From Macrobrachium rosenbergii (lineage: Eukaryota; Arthropoda; Malacostraca; Decapoda; Palaemonidae), in NCBI RefSeq assembly GCF_040412425.1, contig NC_089788.1, forward strand, positions 65,991,220-66,055,219: DNA of 64,000 nucleotides. Direction: 5' to 3'. Below, piece by piece: positions 1 to 12,383 of the stretch. Every line of letters starts with the position of its first letter. Positions within the stretch are counted from its first letter, which is position 1. The notes beneath the pieces are model-generated. The model ran no database searches and was not told the origin of the DNA. It saw nothing but the letters and a program-made list of their open reading frames with translations. Made by a program: the position numbers and the translations under genes.

Positions 1-284
1 CTGCTACAAGGCTCCCACTTAAATAGAGGCACCCCACAGCTCAACAGCCACGCCACTACGGGTTAAGATGAGCACAACCAGAGGCAGTAGTCACCTGCAG
101 TAGCTCCTACCAGGTAAGGAAACAACAAGCATTGCATTCAATGCTGGTAGATTTTTCTGTTTCAGAGTGATTATCATGCTTTAATGTTTTGGAGTATATT
201 ATATCCATGTATCCCACCTCCATTCAGTGTGGGATTCAGCTATGTAATTACTTGGTAAGTTACTTATATGAAAATGACATTTTC

Positions 285-361
285 GTAATAAAATTAAGGT
301 TCATATATACTTATCATGTACTTGTAATAAAATTAAGGTTCATATATACTTAGCATGTACA
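285..361. repeat. 39-bp tandem duplication
   Basis: A 39-bp unit starting GTAATAAAATTAAGG occurs twice back to back (285-323 and 324-361) with one or two differences. The second copy runs into the left end of the MITE at 360. Confidence 0.85.
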
Positions 362-623
362 GGCAGTCCCTGGTTATTGGTAGGGGTTCTGTTCTGAGTG
401 TGTGATGATAACCGAAAATCGGCGATTTCAGCGCCTTTTCAGCAATTTTGGGGGCTTATCGGCGCCTCTGTTAGGTATGTATTGGCGCCAATACCCAATT
501 ATCGGGGCCGTTAAGCGGAAATTGGCAATTTTCAGCACCAAAAATTGCTGATTTTCATTGCTAGACAAGCGCCGTAAAACTGGATCGCTGTTGACGAGTC
601 CACCATTAACTGGGGACTGCCCA
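360..623 (-). mobile_element. Pogo/Tigger-like MITE, copy 1
   Basis: A 264-bp element has terminal inverted repeats CAGGCAGTCCC at the left and GGGACTGCCCA at the right, each flanked by TA (358-359 and 624-625), as expected for Tc1/mariner-superfamily insertions. It contains no transposase. The interior is GC-richer than its surroundings and rich in GGCGCC/CGGCGC words. The same element lies in the opposite orientation at 14576-14818. Any open frame across it is an accident of translation through the repeat. Confidence 0.8.
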
Positions 624-625
624 TA

Positions 626-1569
626 ATTACATAATCGGAGCCTGCCTGCCTCCCCTCTCATGGACATGAGGACACAAACAATTTTGAGTAATGGCTGCCA
701 GGTTGTTCCTGTGTTTCCTGATAGTGGGTGATTCTGTCACCTAGCTAAAAACAAAAAAGAAGCGCTACCGCTAAATTAAAAAAGTTGTTGCGTGATGTAG
801 ATAGATACATTAGCTATGTAATTACTTGGTAAGTATATATGAAACTTAATTTTATTTTGAAAATTTCATTTTGGGTATGAGTCAACAGGAAAGTGAATGG
901 AATGACAGAATAACATTGGCATTTGCAGGAGATATGAGCAGTACCCAATCATTTGTCCACCACTCTACTTGAATGTGTGGCCTTGCCCATTTCATCCTTG
1001 TATACTACTGTATTGACATGCCCCTTCAACTGTTTTTTACTCTACCTGTGTAAAGCCATGTCTGCCTCATCTCTGCATTGTTTGTGGTTTGGTCTGCCTG
1101 GTCAGCTTTGGTCACTGCTCTAAGTGTGAATCCTTCCTAGCCCACTGGTGCTCACACTGTCATTGCCCTTACCAGCTGATGTGACTATGACTGTTGTGGA
1201 TTTGTATGCTGTACATTGGAAGACAAGACTGTGTGTTGTGCTTTCTCCAGTACTGACTGCTCTCCTTTTCCAAATATCAGCACACCTGTGCTTGCAGCTC
1301 TGCAGAGTTTGAGACTCAAAGATATCTTGTATTTGGTTTTGTTGCTAGTGTTCATTCTCATCAGATTCCTAGACACCTGCTACTGTTCAAAGGAGTTTCT
1401 TTTTTATGTCATTGGGATGTGAATTTTAGCTTCTTTCCTATTATATTCTTAATATATTCTTGAAGCCCACTGGTGTTCCAGAATATGAATAGACATACTC
1501 TGCCTGCTTACTTTTTTAAAGCTTTGTAACATGAAATTAGTTTTTCCCGCCCATATGTGACTCAACTCT
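626..1569. other. No gene recognised
   Basis: AT-rich unique-looking DNA. The last part (about 900-1560) may belong to the Tigger-derived remnant that follows, but no conserved transposase motif could be read in it. Confidence 0.4.
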
Positions 1570-2330
1570 TCCAGTCTGTGGATCAAGGTTCAGTTGCTGT
1601 ATTCAAGGTGAACTAACTGCAAATCACCTTCACTCAAGCCATAGCCACTATTGATGCCAACCCAGAACTGTCATTTTAAGACCTTTGGAAAGAATACAAC
1701 CTTTGTAAGTGTATCAAGAATATAGCTATTGCTTGGGAGGCTGTGACAGAGAAATACATGAACAGGATCGTGAAAAAGTATATTAAATTCTGTGTTACTC
1801 CTTTTGTTGGATTTTTTAGTGAACATGAACTTGAATTGATTCAAGAAAAATACTAAAACTGGCAAAAGAACAGTTTTTGGAATGTGGAGTGGAAGAAGTC
1901 GATGAGCTGCTAGAACAGAAATCTGGAATCCGGAGAACCATACCAATGAAAAGCTAATTGTGATGGGAGAAGAAAGAGTGGCAGAAGAAAGTAGGGAAGC
2001 AGCAGAAAGCACAGAAGAGGAACCAAAAAGGTAATTCATCATTAAGGGATTAACAGTTGGTTTATTCTGACTAATTGCACATTTTGAGACAATGGACCCA
2101 AAGTATCAAACAGGTTGCAAAGATTGAATGAATGGTACACAATGCTTTATGTTCTCATTGTGAAATTTTCATTGATAAAAAGAAATGAACAATTCAGACG
2201 AAGCTCACCCAGTTTGTGAGAAAACAATCCTCCAGCTGGCCTGAGCACAGCCCTTCATGACAACAGCAATGATCTGCAGCCTGGCACAAGCTGGCAGTAA
2301 GATTTTTCTGCTTTAGTGTTTTTATCTTGC
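1570..2330 (+). pseudogene. Tigger/pogo-family transposase remnant, C-terminal part
   Basis: Read on the plus strand with stops and frame changes, the region shows the C-terminal landmarks of Tigger (CENP-B/pogo DDE) transposases in the right order. They are a QPMDQG-like block (SVDQGSVAVFK) near 1575, DLWKEYNLCKCIKNIAIAWE near 1680-1740, KLAKEQFLECGVEEVDELLE near 1856-1920, and the acidic tail HTNEKL...EERVAEESREA up to about 2030. It is broken by several in-frame stops and cannot be functional. The opposite-strand open frame in the same place is a shadow. Confidence 0.75.
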
Positions 2331-3429
2331 AAATAAAATGCTTTCTGTTCTTTGTATTTTTTTTTATTTTTTTTGTTTTGCAAATATTCAGCAGATTGTG
2401 TTCAGTGATTGATGTAAACCATCAAATGTAAAATTAAGAAGCAAAATTATATTTATTCAGATCACATATAGTACAAATGATATAAAATGCAAAGAAACAG
2501 TAAACATTTTAAAAATACAAAAATGTTTAAAGAAAGATTAAAAAGCTTGAAAAATTAATTAGCCAAGAAATGGACGAACATTTATACAGTATGTAGAAAG
2601 ATATAAAGGTTCTAACAGTAGTGAACCAAGGCTAAAACAGTAAAAAGGTTATAACAATTATGACCTAGAAAAATGGTGATCAAAAGGTTAAAAAATACTG
2701 AATGGCATGACTTACAGATGGTAAATTATATTGCACAGTATTTTACATGTGGTAATTTTTGCAGAGAAAATAAAAGGTAAATTTATTACCAGATTGACTC
2801 ATGGCCAGTTAATTTAAACTAATCGTGGTCTAAGTTTGATCAAGAAACTATGTTTCTACAACAGAAAACTTTTTTATCATAGAAAGCCATTTATCATATA
2901 ATGAGTACCTTCCTCACAGCCCCACAAACCTTGCTACCTTACATAAAATTTCCATGAAAAGTGAGGTTTATAAACATGTAATGGTCCATAGGGTTTATAC
3001 TGAGACTACCTTTGTCTTCATCAGTCTGACCAGTGGTCTTGTGAACATTGAAAACTTTGATACAGGCTTATATGATTAAACAGGCTTGTATGAAAAAACT
3101 TATTTTGTCTAAACATTAGTATTTTAAAAGTTCAGTATTAATTATTTAGAAACACTATACAATTTTTACCTTTTTTATTGTATAGTTCCATCTTGCATCC
3201 CTTATAATTGCCATTACAGAAGCCTCACTTGGCTGCCAGCAGTCAGGCATGTATCACCTGGTGTCATGTGGTTCCACCACCAGGCAAGCATATAAATTCT
3301 TAAAAGAGGTCTGTTGAACTTTCAGTTATTGTGGAGTTAGGATATGTGTAAAATTGTGTGCATGTTTTGAAATATTAAGAAATTAAATTATGTTTTTGCC
3401 TAGTAATTTTTTTATTTAATTCGGCACAG
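2331..3429. other. No gene recognised; intron or upstream sequence of SMC6
   Basis: AT-rich sequence leading up to the first visible SMC6 exon, including a poly-T tract at about 2357-2380. No recognisable coding or repeat structure was seen. Confidence 0.4.
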
Positions 3430-3576
3430 AGGATCTGGAACAAGAACTGAAGACTCTTCAAAGCCAGCATACAAATTCTTTTACAGTATTTGGAACTTGG
3501 GTACAACCATTGCTTGAAAAAATTAATATAGCCTTTAGACAAAGAAAATTTTCTGCCAAACCTGTGGGCCCAGTGG
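3430..3576 (+). CDS. SMC6: SMC6 exon: end of N-terminal coiled coil and start of hinge
   Basis: The exon encodes about 49 residues. It opens with a heptad-like stretch (DLEQELKTLQ) and enters the hinge lead-in (FTVFGTWVQPLLEKI, then RQRKFSAKPVGPVG), which matches the conserved SMC6 segment where a phenylalanine-glycine turn is followed by a lysine/proline-rich KPxGPxG motif. The acceptor is CACAG at 3425-3429 and the donor GTAAGT starts at 3577. One base is left over and completes a glycine codon with the next exon. The acceptor side needs two bases from this exon to finish a codon begun upstream. No exon supplying that codon was recognised in 1-3429. Confidence 0.85.
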
Positions 3577-5734
3577 GTAAGTTTTCTTGTTTGCTTGGTA
3601 TATCAGAATAATGTTTATTTGGTTCCTGTTTTATAATTTTGCATGTACGTTATTTCCTTGAATTGCATTTGCTTTGGCATGAAATAGTTGACTGCATAGT
3701 AGTGTTTAGACACTCACCACTCCTACACACACTCACACACACACACACAGGCACACATTGCGCACACAGTAGGAGTAACAACAAGTTTTTTGTCTGCAGT
3801 GGTATGTAACGTGCTTTTAGAAAAGAAAAATTTGTCCAATTGAGGGTGAAGAAGATTGTGCCTTTACATATGCCAATAGCCTATTTGTTTGGAACAAAAT
3901 AATTTTTAAAAATGTAACATGTTTTGATCAAACTGACATTACTTTTATTATCTGAAAATTTTAATCAGTGGGTGTGAGACTGAAGTAGATATTAATTCTC
4001 CAGTTAAGATGACCTCAGGTAAGATGTTACTGTTCCAAAATCAGTCATGCTATCACTCCAATTGAGATATAGATGTGCTGAGAATTTGGTTCACTCAGTA
4101 GGCCTACTAGCTAGGAAGGAGAGCGGCAGTTCAGTAGGATAAACACATTTAGATAGGAAGGTGCGGAGTATGGAAACAGTTTTTGAACCAATTCATGAAT
4201 GGTTGCTAAAGGCTGAAGAGAAAAAGTCCCTATATATTTTGTGAGATTTCCTTCCCTTAAGTTTCACACACTGCATACGCAGAGTTGGTGGATGATTTGT
4301 AAGTACAGTACTCCCAGATCGTATTTTGGTCATCATGGAATAACCAAATTCAGAAGCAAGTTAAGTGCATAGCTTTTAAGTCCCAGTGGAAAGTTTTAGT
4401 TTAAAAAACTTTTTTAGTTGGGAGCTTATTGAAGTTGCCAGTGTCTCCTATAAGGCAAGAATTAGATTGGGTTTGGTTGTTTACTGTAGTGTCTTTGTTA
4501 GCCGACAAATAATGTTCAGTTATATTGAAGTAATACTTTTAAAAAAGTGTTGCTCTTAAAGATCTTCTGTATATAACTCTTTATCATAGTAGTTATCTGG
4601 GTTACTTAGTAGATATGCTGGGCTACTTCTTGTTTGATTAATAGTAGCTTAACCGCCTATATACAGTAGGATTAATAGTAGCTTAACCGCCTATATACAG
4701 TAGGCTACGCAGAGTCGTAACCCGCTCTTGATCGTGTTCAACTTCCAAACCATGGTGTTAAGTAAAACCAGTTGGTTGATTATAGTACCTAATAATTATT
4801 GAACTGAATAGTTTTTTATGATAATGCTCCCCAGTTATCATTAATATCAGGGAACTTGTACCAAATTATATGAAGTTTTCCTTTACAGGCCTACTTCTAG
4901 CAGGTATTGCTCCACTGATGGCAGCATCACTAGTAAAACATTTGTGATGTTTGTTTTCTTACGTGATTATTAAACTTTTGCATGGTCATATAACGGGCAT
5001 TGCAATTGTACTTAATTTATACGCACCTAGCTTATTTAAAAATTTTTCCTTTGGCAAAATATTTTCATTGAAGTACTTTCTTATGTGGCCTATAGCTTTA
5101 CCTGCAGCTTGCGAGTAGCCCAGGCCTGGTAAACAAATATAATGGCTAACAGTATACAGCAATATGGCCACATACTTGTGCCCAAGTTAACTTATTTATG
5201 TTAGTTGTGCTGCCTAAGTTATTACAAATAATTAGCACTTCTAACACTTGTGAGTAATACATTTAAGACAAAATTATGGTAGTAATTATGAACATGGTAA
5301 TACTTACTACTGCCGTATGGATAACCATTGTCATAACATTATATTATAAGTATACACTTGTGACCAAGGTAGCTGTTAGTAATTTATTCCCAACTACTCG
5401 ATTGAATAAAGGGATTTACTATTTGCGTTGTTAAATTATAATTATGATTAGACAATAAGTAATTCCTTTTTTAGGTAAATAAATGGACTTCATGTCTAAT
5501 TTAGATTAGTTTGTCTATATGTAATTATTAAATAGTAATAATAATAGGCGATTAAGGACACACAAATACGCGTTAGTTAAGCTTTATTGTCGTTTAAATA
5601 TATTTGTTTGTTCAGTAATGTTAATAAATATGAGCTTCACTTGTATAGCAATTCTAAACGAATAGTTAACGTGTGTGGTTTAAGGGGGCTGCCGTCCTCC
5701 AAATTTTGGGGAATTATCGAATTTTAGTTATTAA
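3577..5734 (+). other. SMC6 intron sequence, 5' part, no gene
   Basis: AT-rich intron sequence. It holds a short CA-rich microsatellite at about 3722-3756 and a 34-bp tandem duplication at 4637-4704. Nothing else was recognised. Confidence 0.5.
4637..4704. repeat. 34-bp tandem duplication
   Basis: The unit beginning ATTAATAGTAGCTTAACC is present twice, apparently identical, at 4637-4670 and 4671-4704. Identity suggests a recent duplication. Confidence 0.9.
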
Positions 5735-6230
5735 CAGTTTTCAGCTGTTTTATGTCTAAGTAAACATACTGAAGTGATAATGCTAAAAAAAAAATTTTTT
5801 TGTTCATCACTTGTATGACACTGCAAACTGAAAATTGTGAAAAAGACTTGAAAAAAACCTGTATGAATAATTCAGGATGGGTCCAAATGAGTTAGGGACT
5901 GTTTTCGACAGTTTTATGCATAAATAAACATCTAGAAACGTTATTGCTAAAAGAAATGTTTATGTTGGTTCATGGTCAATTTTGTTCATCGTTTGTATGG
6001 CACTGTGAATGACAGATTGTAAAAAACGTAAGTAAGAGTCTATGAATGGTCTTAGATTGTATCGAGTTTGAGATATACACTATTTTGGACCATTTTACAT
6101 GTAAACAAACATATCTTGAAATGTTATTGCTTAAAGAAATGTTTAGATTGGTTCATGGACTACTTTCTTCATTGCTCTTATGGCACTGTGAACGACAGGT
6201 TGTAAAAAAAAGCATAGAAAACGAATGTGA
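5735..6230. repeat. Diverged tandem repeat, about 165-180 bp period, three copies
   Basis: Three copies begin near 5735, 5899 and 6081. Each carries a GTTTT..(T)ATG block, then TAA(A)CA and a C/TTATTGCTAAAAGAAATGTTT-like run, and later a TATGGCACTGTGAA(T/C)GACAG-like run. The copies differ at many positions. A further direct-repeat pair lies just downstream (about 6430-6585 and 7225-7365), sharing CAGTATTA...GTGGTAAA...ATGG(G/A)GCCT. Confidence 0.65.
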
Positions 6231-6744
6231 TAAATAGATTTTATTAAAAAATAATTGTTCCTCATCAAAATATCCCATTTTCTCTAAGGTTAGCACAATA
6301 CAGTAGAGAAAATGGCTTATACGGTTAAGTAATCTAAATATTTTGTATTTTCTCTTGTTTTTGAGGCTGGGAATATTGCTCTTTTGCTGTTTCCTGAAAA
6401 GTTACTTTTTTTTTTTTCCCCAAAACTAAATGTTTCGATCTCAGAGAAGACTGAAACAAAACTTGTGTTTATTCAGTATTATTTGTAGAATCAGTGGTAA
6501 AAGTTAGAAGGGTTTAACCTTCAGTCATTAGGTATGAAGTCATTTACTTTATAGAATGGAGCCTTACGACGTCAGTGCTCCCCATAAATGCGAATTTTAG
6601 GTAATATGTAAATCAAGAGAGAGCACAGTTGTATTCATTTGATTGTATTGTAAATTTCAGAGCTTATTCCGTATATGATGAAATAATGTTAGTGGAAAAG
6701 TCAGCTTTCTAACTGTCGTAGTTTCATAGTTATTACAAAATAAA

Positions 6745-7055
6745 GTGTGTCACCGACTTATAGCGGATTTGATCTTACGGCGCTTTTTCAGATCGTTAAC
6801 GGCATTTTACAGCGCCATAACTTGATGTTTCATCAAGTTACGGCGCTGGTGATGGCACTAATGGCAAGAATAGGCATCAAGTTAACGGTACTTATGGTGC
6901 TGTAACTTGATACAGCATCAAGTTACGGCGCCGTAACTTGATGCAACATCAAGTTATGGAGCCGATAACAGTGAAACACCGACTTACGGTGGAAATCAAC
7001 TTACAGAGTGGCGCTGGAACGGATCCCCTGCTGTAAGACAAGAACCTACTGACGG
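6745..7055. repeat. Palindrome-rich element with repeated AACTTGATG/CATCAAGTT hairpins
   Basis: This GC-richer block has three successive short palindromes built from TAACTTGATG and its complement CATCAAGTTA, separated by 3-5 base loops (about 6817-6842, 6898-6926 and 6928-6956). It is bounded by two direct copies of an ACCGACTTA-containing sequence (near 6751 and 6977). It sits between the two members of a diverged repeat pair, so it looks like an insertion. It has no coding capacity and its class is unknown. Confidence 0.55.
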
Positions 7056-7365
7056 AACCAAATTCAATGAAACTTTTACAACTTGTATAATAGTTACATA
7101 TCTATAATTACAAGTGTGAAAAATTATTTTTGAGTGCAACATTTTTTTTGCCATATTATTTTCTAAAAGTTTCAAAATGGTTTTTTCAGCTGCAAAATTT
7201 ATGAACTTAGAGGTTGAATATCATTATTTCCCAACCTCTATTTTTCAGTATTAGCTGTATAATAAGTGGTAAAGATTTTAAGCGAATCCCATCAATCATA
7301 AGGTAGAACGAAGCAATTTCTGTATAATGGGGCCTCATGGCGTTGGCGCGCCCCTTAAGCTGGTT

Positions 7366-10300
7366 TAAGGGGCTTAAGTTTTTGTAGGGTAAATTGTTAT
7401 GCGATTCTTAACTACCTTTTAATGTCATTATCCTTTATTAGATAAGACAAAGTAATTATTGTTAAATAAATATCTATTCATAATAAAATTAAAGTGATAT
7501 TTTATTAATTGAAATATTCTAATCAATAAGTCGTAATATTCATAAAAAAGAAATAAGTTAAAATTGCATATGAAACACCATTGACCTTTACGACTGGGCT
7601 TAGCCTAGAACAAACGTCAGTTGGATTGGGACACTCCTGTAGGGTGGATGGTGTCAGTGCTTACTGAAGAAACTCCTCTGCTTCAAGAAAGAATTAATTC
7701 AGAAATGAATCAGATAAGTGCAATATGTTTGTTATTTAGGCCTAAATTTTAGACATACATATATACAGTATATATGTTGAGGGCTTGTCTGGTGAATTTC
7801 GACTGCAGTTTCAAAGCAGTTGGTAGGGTGCTGATTAATTAATTTAATTTTAAATATTTTATAATATTGCTTATTTAGGATATAGGATAAACAGTTGAAT
7901 TTCTTACATAATCTGTAGTACATTCTGAGTGTACTATCTATACAGTGATTATAGATGGTTAGTGCCAATTAGTGTCCCTTATTAAAAAGGCAGACCCCCC
8001 CACGCCTTTCCTAAGTTGCATGACATCTGGAGGGTAAGTACATCGTTGGTTCAACCAGCCAGCCAATCGGGTTTTAGCTGTATTCTGTCTGAGAAAGAAC
8101 ATTTTGATCATGTGAAGCTAATGATGACATAAACGTGTTTTGAATAGAATATGTAGTTTTTAGTAGGGTATTTATTTTACTGATTACATGAAGAATAGAA
8201 TGAATTCCTTCTCATTACCTTTGAGTGTAAAGTTGTTGGTTCAAAACAAAATTCATCTCTTTAATCACTCAAGGATAGAATGAAGCTGCATAGAGGGAAC
8301 TGGCAATTTCTCTCTCCCTCTCTCTCATGTCATTTGCTATGTAAGCACAAATATTGTTCAGTAACTCAGCTTTTGTCTGTGTAAAGTTTACCTTTGTCAT
8401 GTCTCTCTTTCCTAAAAACATACAAAGCATCGTACTGTAGGTACCAGTAAGGCAGCAGATAGGTAAAACTGTTAATGCTCAGTGATTGGCTATGGTACTT
8501 CCTACCCTTCCATACAGTAGCGTGTTTAAATGACTTTATGTACTGTGCACAAGTTAAATCTGTTACAAGTTAAAAGCATAGTATAAATACAGAATTGTAT
8601 ATATAAAATAAAGATATAAATGAAAAGTTTGTTTACCTTTGGTAAATAAGAAGGAAAATGATACGCAACGAGCTGAGGAACAGTAACTATCTTAAATTGT
8701 GGACAAACATTACATACAGTATTTTAAATCGGCTGACTCACATCGGTGTCCATCTTATCCGATATCTGGAGTAACGGGGTCTGGTTTAACGAGGGTTGAC
8801 TGTGTATAAGCAAATTATGGTTCTTTTTGATGCTGTATATTTTTGAGTTTTACGGAATGTCATTGTTGGAAATGAAATGTGCTTGTGTATATAAGAGCAA
8901 CCTTCAGTTCCAGAGTCTGAAAAAAATAGAGAAGTGGATTGCAGTAGTGTTGAATAATAAATGAGTGTCACAGTTTTATATGCAAACTCACATTTTTTTA
9001 GTAGGGTTAGATAACACTGGAAATCACTTAAATACCATCAGGGGCTCTGAGTGTCCTTACATATACCTGGTCAGGTGGAGGGGTTCTTCTTGCACTGAAG
9101 TAGTTCCAAGGATCTGCTGATATTTTTTCATACTAGTCAACTAAAGAAACCATTTTTTGCTTGATATCTGTGGCTGAGGAAATACCCAGACATACTAACT
9201 TATGCTGATCAAGATTAAGAGACCCCTACTGCACTTTCCAGCACCTGCATATGATGTTCCGTTCATTCTCGTCTGCTCACTTTATCATGTGCAAAGAAAT
9301 TCACACCAAGAGTGCAGGGAAAGGAATACTGCACTCACTATATGATTCCTGGGTTAGAGTGAAAGTCAGGTTTTGTATTTTAAGAACCTGGTGTGTTTTA
9401 TCGCAAATCCTTTTTTAATAATAATATATTGTTTGAAGAGCAATTTAATTAGGAAGACAAGGAGAGCCATATAGGTGAATATTGACAAACAGAAATTGAG
9501 GGATTGAAGATGAAAAGGATCAGAATTTCATCCCAAGGAAGGCCATGTGTCATGGCCATGGCATGTAAAGTAGTGGGTTATACTTGTTAATTAGCTTGCA
9601 AGAGGATGATGTTTAGTGCTTACCAGCAACCTGAGTCACTAAGGTCTTGAAGGATTACCAGAGATGATTGGGAATGAGAACTGTGGTAATATGGATAAAG
9701 ATTGTGAAAGTTCTTTCTCACTAGGAGATGAGCCACCTCTGTAACGTAATCAACAAGAAGACATCCAAATGTTTGATTAACATCTCTCAAATAAAATCTT
9801 GCAAAGGTAGAATGGCATCTCCATATTCCAGCTCCAAGTATGACAGCAAGCTGCAAGAACACTCACCTGATACCTTGTGTCATTACTTTCAGTTGTGATA
9901 TATCAATCTCTGATACTTCAGAATTAACTCTTGTAATCACATGATTCAGAGAGAATATATGTATATTCATTAAGATTTGCCATTTGGTTACTCTTATGAC
10001 CAAAGGGTATAGAAGAGGGTGAGTGAGATTCACAAGTTCACTGAAGGTGAAACCTTATAGCTGTGACCAGACATAGTATGAGATCCTAATGTTGAGAAGA
10101 GGCTTCCTATGTTGGGACAGCAAAAGCAGCAACTATCAAGTCTCAGGCCTAGTTGACTGTGTCTTGGCAATGAAATCCTAGGCTAAAGGAAAGTGTGGCT
10201 GATGACCATTTCTTCAAATGTGTAACAGGGCCAGCATAAATCACACTAACACTCTGAGCAGCCAAGCATGAAAAGAAACACTCCAAGAGTCAAATGATGG

Positions 10301-12383
10301 AAGAACAGTTTCAGTTGAGATTCATAAGGAGACAATCCAAGAATGCAGTCCATAGACTTCAACAATTCAACACTGGAGTCATAATGAAGAGAAGACTTGG
10401 GGAAGCAGAGATGGAGGCAGAGAGAAAAAGAATAGACTTAAAAGTAGCAAGAGGTGAAGAAACTGAAGAGGCAGAATATACTTTCCTTGACAAGTTGCAT
10501 GAAGCAATCTCAAAATCTTGTTGTCACTAGAATGCTGGTGGAGGCAGCATGGCAATACGTAAAGTTTTCCAAAGAAACCTTGTCATTGACAGCCAGATCT
10601 CTGGATGGCAACATGGAAATATACCTTGTAGTGGAGGAGTCAGAAGAGCAGTTGACAGAGGACTTCATAGTATGGCATTTATATAATTTCTTCTGTGTGA
10701 AGAGAAACCAGTGATTCTTCAACAAATTATGGTACATATCACATGCAGGCTTAGGTGAATACTGTTTACCCTAGAAAGATGTATATGTTGAGTCTTTGCT
10801 GAGCGAAAACATAAACAAACTACAAGGTCATTTAGGGCATTGAAACAAGTATGCTGAGGCATTGTAAACGATGCTAGGACTTTGCGCAACAGCTCTCCCA
10901 GTAGAAAGGATCACATTATTTCAAAATTATTAAATGACAAAAATGCAAAATAGCAGAGTAAAAGGACCGTCATGTATAGGCCTTGGTATGTACCATAGGG
11001 ACCTTTCAGTTGTGAGTGGTACAGTTGGCATGACTGGGTATGTCCTTATCCACAGAAATAAGACTATATGATTAAAGGGTTTGTGATGAAACAATAAGAC
11101 TTGTGAAACTGCTAAAGCTGTATTGTAAATTGATTACATGTAAAAACTATTGAAAAGCACCGATATTCAATAGAAAGAATTCATTTTTGAAAACCATTTA
11201 GAAAGTTGTCTGGTTAATAAAGTAATGGAAAAATTGTATGACTTCACAAAAACTGTAATACAGTAACTGTATTAAGAATGGTACTGCTTGACAAAAAGCA
11301 TGGGCACTGAATGGTAACAAAAAAATCACAAAGGGCTTTTATTGAGTATTTTTAGAATTTAAATCTTCATACCATCTGAATCGGTAGTATTCTGATAAAT
11401 GGTTTTGGAAGTAATAAGAAAATCTTTGACTATGGTTGGAACTATATATATAATTGGAACTATATATATAAATACTGACTGCACACCATACAGTCACACA
11501 ATTAAATTATATTTAGAGCTGTACCCACTGGTTGGTAAATATTAATAAAAAGGGTAGATAGAAAGCATAATTGATGTGTAAGAGTATAGAATTTCTTAGT
11601 TGAGTACTGCACATAGCATCTCCTTGCCTTGAATGTAAAAAGTGTATGATAAGCAATTAGAATTATAATTCATAAATGGCAGGCAACAGAAATGATAAAA
11701 GAGAAATGCATGAATCATTACATGTTAAGCTGTATGTTGGTAAAATGTGAAACTGTTATTGGGAGCATTATAATGATAATGAGAGATTTTATAGACTCCT
11801 GTAAAGAAAGCTCCTTAGAATTCAGTCATCTGAAACTACTATTGCATTTGTAAGCAGTGGCACAGCAAAAGTGAAAAATGTAAGGACTTATTCCTTCTAC
11901 AAGACCTTAGAAAGCCACAAGGAACCACCCTACCCCCTTCATCACCACCCAAGCCAGGAAGAAAACATTTTGGACTTTGATATACAGTGCAAGAGAATAT
12001 TGAGTATTATCTTGATTGACTGTCCCAGATGGCATCATGAAAGAGACTTATTTACAAAATAAATCAATAAAGGACATTCTAGCAGAAGGTAATAACTTTT
12101 CAGTTAATAATATCATTCTCTTCTTAAACAAAATTAAATTGATAAGTAAAATATAATCTTCCCCCTTTTCTCCCCTCTTTTTTTTTTTTTTTTTTTTCTA
12201 ATTTCTCCCCCTTTTTTATTATTTATTTATTTATTTAACTACTTAATTTTTTATGTACTCTTTCCCCCATTCTTTTCCCAGCCCGAGAAGAACCCTAAAA
12301 GAGTTCAGAGGTCTGGTTAAACAAATCATTTATAACTAACTAACTATTCTAATGTATGAACAACTTGATTAATTTTAATCATA
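7366..12383 (+). other. SMC6 intron sequence with no recognised gene
   Basis: About 5 kb of AT-rich intron. At 8690-8805 a sequence ending ACGAGGGTTGACTGTG resembles the terminus of a Tigger element. At 10294-10714 two overlapping open frames of 78 and 86 codons exist. The first is lysine/glutamate/arginine-rich, but I recognise neither and see no zinc knuckle, so I do not call them genes. A T-rich tract lies at 12178-12240. Confidence 0.4.

Noticed and set aside
428..667. Open frame on the minus strand, 79 codons, similar in translation to one at 14538-14804
   Set aside because: Both are translations of the TA-flanked MITE; the similarity is repeat identity, not protein conservation.
1671..2042. 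Minus-strand open frame of 123 codons
   Set aside because: Shadow of the plus-strand Tigger transposase remnant.
9620..9862. Minus-strand frame of 80 codons
   Set aside because: No motif, no neighbours, and no recognisable protein on either strand.
10294..10714. Two overlapping charged open frames
   Set aside because: No family recognised, no splice or element context; kept only as a note on the intron.
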